Assembly (NCBI GenBank): GCA_964019055.1
Contig: OZ025207.1
Coordinates: 19,307,730-19,371,729 of the forward strand
DNA from: Anthopleura xanthogrammica
Lineage: Eukaryota > Cnidaria > Anthozoa > Actiniaria > Actiniidae
Length of the DNA: 64,000 nt
Direction: 5' to 3'
Position numbers and translations under genes: made by a program. Under the pieces are notes generated by a model that was not told the origin of the DNA, did not search any database, and worked only from the letters and a program-made list of their open reading frames with translations. Positions 32,191 through 43,000 of this stretch are shown here, one piece after another. Every line of letters begins with the position of its first letter. Within the stretch, counting starts at the first letter, position 1.

Positions 32191-35100
32191 ATGCCAACTT
32201 GGTCACTGCGTTCGTTGTGTACTTTGATCCTTCCTTTATTACTCCTACGTGGAGGTTACTGTTCTTTTAACGATGTAACGAGAAAAGTTGGGATTTCATC
32301 CATCAATGGCTTGGTAGCTGCATTTGGTGACTTCAACGGGGACAAATCTACAGATTTTTTCGTTATAACCAACCAAGGTAAAAAAGCATCTATGTATTCA
32401 TTTATAAATGAAGCTTCTATTTCCTTGAATTATAGAAAAAATATATTTTCAATCAAAACGTAAATACAACGTAACGACAATCTACAAACAAGTGAATTCG
32501 AACACGTCAGAGAAGGAGCTTACTATGAGTACATTCACCCCAGTAAAAATTATTCTAAATTATTATAAGCTTAACTGGTTTTATCAACTGTTGATCGTTA
32601 CAGGAAAGAACTTAGATGTTTTGCTATGGAATCAAGGTTCCCAAAAGTTTGATGCCCCGAAAAATCTCGTAGCTTTTCAAACAAGGTAAGGATATTCGAG
32701 TTGTTTGTATAAGCTAATTATAAATAATGATTTATAAGATGGTAATAAGTACAGTGTATAATCCTGGTACAATTGTAGATTTATCCATTGTATTCTGGTA
32801 TTAATATTGCACCTGAAAAGTATTACTCTCACTGCAAAGTTTCTCTGCATAATATCTTCTTAGTTTAGACGTTGTCTTGAGTTTGTCTGCATCATGACAC
32901 ACCCAAAACAATGATTATACCTAGAGTTCTTTAAAGTAATTAAAGTATGACAGGGAAATGATTATCATAGTAGGTATGTTCAATGTCACAGCACAAAATT
33001 GCTGCCATCATATCCATCAATCACAGCTTGTGAGATCACTATTTTTTGACTAGCATCATATTGTCACAGTATATGGAAAGTTGTGCCATTTTTTTCAGTT
33101 TATATAATCTGCAATTTAAGGTTTTTGATTAACACCTGTTTACTGGGACCAAGGGAAACATGGTCAATGGACCACGAAACACACTGATTTCCATCTTTCT
33201 CTGTAAATAAGTGTATTTTTTATATATACCAAAGAACACAAAACGAGAAGAGTAACTCAAATCAAATGTTGTTCTAATTTTCATTTCCAGTGAAATTTCT
33301 TCCAGTTTTATTATTTCTGGTAAATAAATGTATTGTTGCCAGCCCAGAACTGTTGGCTGGAAACAGTTGAATTTGATTGCTATCATGTGGTTCCCTCAGC
33401 TCTTGGCCAATGAATCCTGCCCTCAAACCTGCCTTCACCTTGAAAATAAAAGTCAGGGCACAGCATGCAAACTCACAGAATGAAATATAATTTAGACTGT
33501 TAGTTTTATGATGGGAGGAAAACCACAGAACCTGGAGAAAAACCCTTGAATTAAGAGAGAAACCTAGAGACCTTAACTCTACTTTTATGATATGCAAAAT
33601 TGAACCCAAGACCACAGTGATGAGAATACAGTGCCCTAGCTACCAATAATACCTGCCACACTTTATTCACGCAAATAAGAAAAGAGAACAAATCCTACAA
33701 TTAATGCTTTATTTCCCATGTATGACGTCAAATTTATTCTTTTAAATCTCATTCAAAAGATCAAATTTCAAAAGAATAAATTTGGTGTCAAACATATTAA
33801 CGCAGAAAATAAAGCATTGTAGGATTTATTAAAAGGGTCTATACATGTACGTATATGATTCATGATATATTTATGTTATTCGTAGAGTTATTGTAAATGT
33901 TGGACCAGGAGATTTTAATGGTGATGGTTGTATGGATTTTTTGATCACCACTGAGGCAGGCAAACCTGATAAAAGTAATATACAACCAAAGAATGTGTAT
34001 GTCTTTTGGGGAAATCTAGAGGAGCTAAGCAAAGGTAAGAATAATGCAGCCATAGAGTATATCTTGTTCCAAGCTTGTGAAAATAACAACAACAGCAAGA
34101 ATACAGCAAGGCCATTTTCACATAATGTCGAAGCGGCCATATTGGTTTACCTAAACAATACATTTTCTTCCCTCTGGAGATTTAACTCTATTTTTATGCA
34201 AAACTGTTTTATTATTAAGTAATTAATACACAATTTTTGGATGAGCTGAAGGTTGAGCATGATATATGTTGTAAGCGCTCACAGCAATTATCAAAACCAA
34301 GGCTGTGTTTCTGCCAAAACCACTGATATATTTTTTATGCAATTGTTTTCCCTATCATATATCACTAGCTCACTTGCATACTGGTACTCGCTCATTCACG
34401 ATTTTGAATCAGATATGGAAACTCATAAATAAAAATTGTATCAGTTAGGTTCCACATGTGATAATCTTTATCTATCATGTGAAAACTTAATTCAATATTG
34501 TACAGTAAGTTATACAGTTGTACATTTTTCAGTCAACCTTGGCTCTTTAATTATTCAAAAGATTTTATCCGTTTTTTTTTTTGCAGTCAAGGATTCCTTT
34601 AAAATTCCTGAAGAGCTAAAGGACCAGCCTGTAATTTTAGAGTGAGTGGATTAAAATTTTAGACCTTTTATTGTTAAACAATTCCAGACATGGATTGAGA
34701 TGATTAAATGAATGAATGAATGGATGGAGAGTCAATTGAATTTCATCCAAAACTAAGTGCAAAGTGGTGAGAGGCAGCACATTAGTAGTGCTCTTGACCT
34801 GTCTTCCATTCCCAAATAATGTTTATTGTGTCTGAGTCAAAGCACAGGAGAGAACCAACAAGCAACTCTATTCGTATTACATATAATTTTCACCGAAGTG
34901 TGACATTCATTGAATATATCGTCTGCCAAGCTATAAGTCAGATGCTAGACATTTGTAACTCTGCTGACAAACATAGATGTCTTAGTCTGTTCCTTTCTCC
35001 ATGGGTCGACATCCTTTTCAAAAATCATGGGGAAGGAAATTATCAAAAGGATGCTAACCCTTAGAGAAAGGAAATGCATGCCATATATAATTTGGTGAAC

Positions 35101-37063
35101 TCCATGGTGTATATGATGGGTGGTCCCAGGAATTAACCCAAAATAACAGTGATGAGAGCTGGCACATGCAAAAGCAGTGCATGACATCATCAAATAATAA
35201 TTTTATTATGTTGAGGATAACAATGATGAGAGGATTAATAATATTTACTCTACTTATTTTGTGTAGTGTTAATGGTGACCTAATACCTGATTTTCTGGGG
35301 ACAATCTATGACAAGAAGAATACAAGCCTTGAGGAGAGAACCTACTGGATATCATTAGGGTATGTTTTTTCTGACCATGTGAAATATCTCTGTAAAACTC
35401 TTTGTGCAGCAAACAGCATTGGGCGGGGAGGGGGAGGGGGGTTAGAAAGAAAGAATCATGGGTTACATTCTGAGAGAAAAAATTTTGGGGACATATTTTG
35501 CATTTTTCAGGGATTTCAATGAATTTTATCATAGTGATATAAAAATAATAAATTTCACATTCATCCAAGGGATTTAGGACAAATTAATTTTAGAATATTA
35601 GATTTATTGTTTGCATTAATTATATTATTTTATTTCATCTTAGAAAAAACATGACATTTGAGAAACAAACCCAAAAAGATAACTCAGAAGCCCCTGGACA
35701 ACAGAATCAAAAATTAGCACCCTTGGCAATTCCTCATTCCAATGGCTTCTTGGATCTTACTGGTGATAAGACAGCAGGTAGTTTCTCTATTCATGTAGAA
35801 CATTTAGCATTATTGATTAGATGCTTTCCAGAATTTCCAGATGTTCTTGAAAGCAGAAAAGCAATTATATATGATAAAACAGTTAAAACAGCTTTTTTAC
35901 ATGCTCCATTTTGTAATAAAGCACTTAGGAAGTGCCGAAAGCACTCAAGAAGTGCGAGAAGCACTTGCTGGTTTGTGCTTCTCTTCACACTTCTTTTATG
36001 CTTACATCACTTCCTGTGTGCTTTATTACTGAACAACAGAGCATGGGAAAAGCTGTTTTATTTGTTAAACACAGCCCATCAATAGGAAAATTTATAGAAA
36101 TTTGGAAGAAATGAGAAACTATTTGTTAATGAGGTCCTCTTACATACAGTACACCCTTATGTTATTGTTGTTCAACTAATTTTCAGATTTGTTTGTAACC
36201 TCAAAGTCTAAAGACTACAAATTTGAAATCTGGGAAAACAAGGTCAGTGCAATAAAAAAATATACAGACCTCAACACGTAGACAAAACCTATGCATTAGG
36301 GACTGGTCATAAAGTAAGGGGGTGGGCCGGCAAAACTAGAATTTAATTAGCAATTCTGATTAAAGGATTTGATGACTTTCTCCCTCAACTCCCACCACCC
36401 TCTCTCCCCATGCCCCTACTCCTTTCCATCCAGTCATTGTTCTGCAAGGGTCTGTCCATATTGACGACATTCAAAACTTGTCTTCCAGGAAGGAGTTCTG
36501 ACATACTCTCCAGATAGCATTGGTCTTCCTGATGGAGTCAGTGCCAGTTCACATGTCATTGGTCAATCATCATTTTCTGATTTTGGTAAGAATAATGTTA
36601 AGCACATCTTAGTGGGCGTGTGTGGTGTTTCCCACAATTTCGCTCTGCTGCCAGTGGTGGACTTAATATTTTGTGCAGTCTTCAAATTTTTGCTTTTTGC
36701 TGTTTTCTGTATATATATAACTTAATTTTTTACAAGTTTGTGGGGATGTACAGTGTATTATCGATAGCAGACATTCAATGCTCTATTACACAGACACCCT
36801 TCAATAAACAGACACTGTCAGCTAGTTGCACATTCATTTCTTCCCTTAAGTTCCTTTTCTGCAAAAGAAACCGCTATTCAGCAGACACCCTTTATTAAGC
36901 AGACACCAAGACATGTACAGTATACATGCAAAGAAAGAAGTTTAATATTAATTTTTATTATTATTTTCAATCAGACAGGGACGGTAAACTAGATCACTTA
37001 CTTCCTGTGTGTTCTTTGCCAAACTGCAAAGTCAGTGAAATCTACATCTACATTAATAACAAG
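32191..37063 (+). CDS. ITFG1: ITFG1 exons 1-9: signal peptide and first FG-GAP blades
   Basis: Exons: 32191-32377, 32604-32685, 33886-34034, 34587-34641, 35267-35359, 35644-35777, 36187-36242, 36489-36585, 36975-37063. The FG-GAP/DxDxDG-like cores are GDFNGDKSTD (exon 1), GDFNGDGCMD (exon 3), DVNGDLIPD (exons 4/5 junction) and DRDGKLDHLL (exon 9). Every donor is GT and every acceptor AG. The peptide YVFWGNLEE after the second core matches the family. Confidence 0.93.
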
Positions 37064-40000
37064 GTATGTTTATTACACTGTAGGGCTAACAATGGCTGGT
37101 CATCAGACAATGTCCAGCCAGAATTGGAACTTGTCCAGTCAAATCTTTGCCTTGCCAGTCATTTTGATCAGTAACGTTGAGCCAGAAATGATGTATGACT
37201 GAGCTAAAACTAATTTGGCTGGTCATCATGAGTGGCAATTCACTAGCCCTGTACTGTGTTATTAGAATGACAAGAATTGCATTAGGTGTTTTTTCTTCTG
37301 GGCCTTTGATAACAGCTCAAATATGGGTTCCAAACATTTTGCTTTGGATGCAGTCAAAATTTAGGTACTTTGTCAACCAAAATGTAGTCTGTGCCTTTTT
37401 GGGTTGCATGGTTGCATGGTTCCTCAACAACCAACCACATACTATTGCAGCAGTTTTCCTGGTGGAATAAAAGTCTGTATCAACAACTACACAGTAACTG
37501 TTTTAAAGACTATTACAAGGATTACGAGGAAATTTTTCTATATTTTCACAGGACAGTAAACAATTTAAGCAATTTATAATCAAATTTCTGCAAACAGAGT
37601 TATAAATTTTGAAATATGCCCTGACTTAGGGGAGGGGAACCATGAATTCCAGATGGAACTCAGTTAAAATGGCAAAAATTTGGTGAGTGCATTTCAATCC
37701 TGTGTTAAGATGATACTCCTCCATTGGGATTGCAATACCTCATGTGAAAAATGGAGGCTAACCCTGAGCAACAGAGAATTTGAAACTTGAGTACAGTATT
37801 ATGCTTTAGCACTCCATTTTTTCATGTTGGTATTCCTGTGTATTCTTAGTGAAAAGCATTAGACACTAATTTTGCTTTGCTTCTTTCTTTTGAAGTGGTC
37901 AAAGGTTTTAGCCAATAGTCATGACTCCTGGCAATTCATACCCCCCTCTAGCAATGAGTCAATTGCAAACATACCACTGATGACACTAAGAACAGGTATG
38001 TACATTATCTTATCAAAAAATTTTTTGAGTGCCTGACAGTATGCAGAGAGTTACAGGTTCAAAATTGTCCAAAAATCATAGATTTATATTCTGAGAAAAA
38101 ACTGCTAGATGAAACAGCTACATGATCAGATCAACCTTACAGTATGACTACTATAACCAGAGTGACTTAGACAGTGAGAACCTGAGAACCAATCAAAATG
38201 TAGAATGAAAACAATGCATTACAACTTTGGCTAGTTGAGCCAATCAGAATCCTGGATAGCACAAGTTGCTTACATGATGGTCTTTTTCTAGTGGGAATCG
38301 AAATAAATTTGTTGCATTGGATGGACTCAAGGTTGAAGTGCTACTGTTTTTGATGTACTCAGATTGGCTCATCTAGCCAAGGTTGGAATGCATTGTCTTC
38401 CTTCTACATTTTGATTGGTTCTCAATGTCTAAGTGTTAATAGTAGTCACACGGTAAAGAATTTAAGATTGAATCTTATTGGATCTGCTTCTTTTCAGGTG
38501 ATTACAATATGGATGGATATCCTGATGGACTGATCATCTTAGACATTATGGCTCCAAAGTAAGTTTACAAAAAATAGTAGTTAATTAAGTTAGCACCAAA
38601 AACTGCTGTTGCTTGTCAATAATTTGAAGCCTTTGCTTTCCACATGTATCATAAATATAAATTCAGTCCCAGCCTGGAGGGTACTCCAATATAACGAAGG
38701 TTGGGGATGAGAGTTGTATCTTTTAGGGGTTGAAACTGTAAGTCACTACCTCTCTAACTTATGGGTAATAAAGTAAAAACTGTTCGCTTTTAGCACATGG
38801 GGTATCTTTTAGGGGTATATGTTTGCTGGCCCAAAACATCAAACCAGATATCAGACTTTCAGTGTATCAGTGTTGCAATAAATTCAATGATTTTTGTTTT
38901 CAATAATTTATCTTGTGTTTCATAGTTTCATTTCTTTTAGGGCTAAATTAAACCAGGACCACACCCAAAACTCTATCTTTTAGGGGTTAAATTTAATAAT
39001 ATTAAATATACTTTATAAAACTCTCCCTTTGCTTATTTTTGCTAATTTATTTTTGTGACACTCATTCCCACCCTTTTTACTTGGAAGTACACCCCCCTCT
39101 GGTCCCAAGGATTGGCTAAACACTCACGAAGTGTTCTGGCAATCCCATTGTGCTTTATAACTGTACACAGCAAGTAAGTAAGTCTGTTATTTAACCTGCA
39201 TTTTACTGAATTTTGATTTACTCCCTTGATCCAGGAGAATCAAGAGAGCACCAGTGTTACTTCAGAATGTCCCCTGCAGTGATTCAAAACATCACTGTGC
39301 AAATGGAAGAACATTCTCTGTGCAGTGGAAGGTAGGTAGCAGCATTTCAAAGTGATGTTGATTTGAAACTCCACCAAAGAATGGTCTGACAAATACATAA
39401 AGAAGAAAATAGACTCTTAGTGAATAGTGTGGATTTTTGATGGCCGTGAATAGCACAGATATCAGATTTACACTCCATTGCCTTCAAACAAGAGACCATG
39501 ATCTCTTGCTTCAAACAATTGTTTCAAGTTGAGGCATTTGGGTCAACAATAGAAGGCACGGCTAACTCACAGATTGAATTGGAATTTAGCATGTTAGGTT
39601 TTGCGGAGGGAGGAAAACAAGAGACCCTGGGGAGACTGAACCCTCGAATCAAGGGAGAGACCTAACAAACTTTAATCACATATGATGGGTCAGATTGCTT
39701 ATACATCACGAGAGATCCTGAAAAGGTAATAGTAAGGCACAAAAACTACTTCTTGTTAACTTTCTTGTTGTTTTCTGTTCTGTTTTGTACTCAGTCTCTG
39801 ATGTCATTAGAGGGAGCAGTGGTTGCTACATTCTTTGATCTTTTTGAGAATGTAAGTGAAAAATGATGTTGTGTTTTCCTTTGACGTTTCTGTAAAGTAA
39901 AGAAAAGGCTCTCAAATTAACAAGAGTCGACATTTAATTTTGCACTATGATTTGTGTGAAACGGCTTCAAACTCATTGACGGTGCTGTCCTAATGCCACC

Positions 40001-43000
40001 CAGAAGGACGCACTTGTCCCTTGCGACAAGGAGGTAACCATGGTAACTGTCCACGGTCCACCACCCTGACACCTGACAGCAGTCAGTGGAAGAATACTTT
40101 TGCTTAGTACCTTGTTATATCCACCAGGGAGGGCCAGGTGGAGCCAAAACAATAAGCAGTACTTGCAAGCCTGGGATTGCACGATTGGCAATGATGGCCT
40201 CGTGTGTTGTCCCTGCATAGCTCTTGGGACACCCTGCACATATAGGCAAAAAAACTACTGGCCAGAAGTATCGTGCCTACCCAGCACAAGCAATGACTTG
40301 CAAGCCTCAAGTTTAACTTTGCCTAGATTTCATTTAGCCACATTTAGTACTAACAAATTGATTCTTGCAAATTGAATAAAACATTATTTATATGTTTTTC
40401 CTTCCAAGGGAATAACAGATTTCATCATAGTAACACAGACTAAGCCTGATAGTTTCCAACTCCATGCTGTTCGTAATAATCTCTATGTTGATGCATCATT
40501 TGTCAAAGTGGTTGGTGAGTAAGAGATTCTTTGATGGTTTTAGCTTTTTTTTAGCACATCCTACTTGAAATTCATGCTTTTTTGTCTTTTCTCGTAGTTT
40601 TGAGTGGCGCAACTATTACTTCCTGTAAAGACAACAAATTGGTAAGATATTTGTTGTTTGTAACAACGTAGAAGAGCTGTTCAAGGCCTTGAGTGTATGA
40701 ACTAAAGGATGAGGGTTATAGTCAAGACTGGGGGGAGGTTTTATTACGATAACTACTGGAAGCAGCTACAACAACAACAGCAGGAACAACGAAATACGAC
40801 AGAGACAAAATATATATATCAAACAACTTCAGCAACAATAACAACAACAGCAGGAACAACGAAATACGACAGAGACAAAATATATATATCAAACAACTTC
40901 AGCAACAATAACAACAACAGCAGGAACAACGAAATACGACAGAGACAAAATATATATATCAAACAACTTCAGCAACAATAACAACAACAGCAGGAACAAC
41001 GAAATACGACAGAGACAAAATATATATATCAAACAACTTCAGCAACAATAACAACAACAGCAGGAACAACGAAATACGACAGAGACAAAATATATATATC
41101 AAACAACTTCAGCAACAATAACAACAACAGCAGGAACAACGAAATACGACAGAGACAAAATATATATATCAAACAACTTCAGCAACAATAACAACAACAG
41201 CAGGAACAACGAAATACGACAGAGACAAAATATATATATCAAGCAACTTCAGCAACAACAACAACAGCAGGAACAACGAAATACGACAGAGACAAAATAT
41301 ATATATCAAGCAACTTCAGCAACAATAACAACAACAGCAGGAACAACGAAATACGACAGAGACAAAATATATATATCAAGCAACTTCAGCAACAACAACA
41401 ACAGCAGGAACAACGAAATACGACAGAGACAAAATATATATATCAAGCAACTTCAGCAACAATAACAACAACAGCAGGAACAACGAAATACGACAGAGAC
41501 AAAATATATATATCAAGCAACTTCAGCAACAACAACAACAGCAGGAACAACGAAATACGACAGAGACAAAATATATATATCAAACAACTTCAGCAACAAT
41601 AACAACAACAGCAGGAACAACGAAATACGACAGAGACAAAATATATATATCAAGCAACTTCAGCAACAATAACAGCAACAGCAGGAACAACGAAATACGA
41701 CAGAGACAAAATATATATATCAAGCAACTTCAGCAACAATAACAGCCACAGCAGGAACAACAAAATACCACAGAGACAACACATACATCAACAACTACAG
41801 GAGATACGACAAATAAGCAATAGGAACAACAACTAATAACCATAACAGCAGCAGTATAATCAACAATGGCAACAAAACAGCTACAACGACAAGAAAAAAT
41901 TTAAACATAACTATTCACCCATAAACACCATGGACAGCAGATCTAGAGAGGCAGGGCTATAGAGCCTTTCATCCTCCCCCCCCCCCGCCAGTATTTACAG
42001 TGTTTTAACCTGCCTGTCCTCCCCTGCGCCGGCATACAAATTTAAGTCTCTACATAGTACCTGTAACTATAGCAACGTGAAACAACCAAAACTGCTAGCA
42101 ACAGATCATATCGTAGATCAAATCATTTCATGTAGTATCACATCCACGTACGGGTTAATGATGTCCTGATTGTGGTCTTGTTTCAGCCGTATGGAGTCAA
42201 TCAGGCCGGTCCATATGTTAGTTATACAATGACTGATAATGATGGGAAAGCCAAGACCGGTGCTGGTGAGTTGCGTTACTTTCATTTATTTAAGAAAGAA
42301 AACAGCTTTTTCGGAGTTTCGTTCAGTTTTATGGAAAAAAAACTGTTATAGATTTCGCCCTCTGATTGGTTGATAGCGCGTGCATTATGAGAGCACACAG
42401 CACACGCGCGCATTTGTATTCTATAAAAGAAATAAAAAACTTGCTTGCAGTGCTGTGTGAAGTTATGAATCAGTTGGAGATTGGCAGAAAACTCGAGAAG
42501 TGTTGAGAAGCGCTCTGCTATGCATCGGCAGTGCTTCTCCAAACACTTTTCTCGTGTTCTGCCACCGCCACCCGGTTAGCTCAATTGGTAAGAGCGTCGG
42601 TCTGTTGTGCGGGAGGTTGTGTTACTCTTAAAATAACTGAGTAGATTACATCTGCAAATGGTAAGAACTTCACATGGCTCGGATGACCAAGTTAATGGTG
42701 GTCCCGTCCTTATTCAACTAACTGAACGACGTTAAAAGAGGACCACGAGTTTATCAGTTGAATTACTGTCAAGTGTTATCCTATATAAACATAGTTGATT
42801 TATTCAATTTATTTTTCAATAAATCTAATGCATGATGCTGTGTGTTTCAGCGGCCCAACTGTCTCAGTCTGGTTACTATGCACTACAATGTCCTTACATC
42901 GTGTTTGGTTTGGGACGAACTCCAAACTTTGTTGACAAACTCACTATTGGGATGCCACGGGCCAAGAAAGGCGTAAGTCACTGAATAGACCTTTTCAGAT

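Noticed and set aside
40709..40981. Gln/Asn/Thr-rich frame
   Set aside because: It is a by-product of the 70-bp minisatellite; the unit is not a multiple of three, so the frame is soon lost.
42570..42625. A tRNA gene with GTTAGCTCAATTGG box A
   Set aside because: No box B or T-arm follows at the needed distance.
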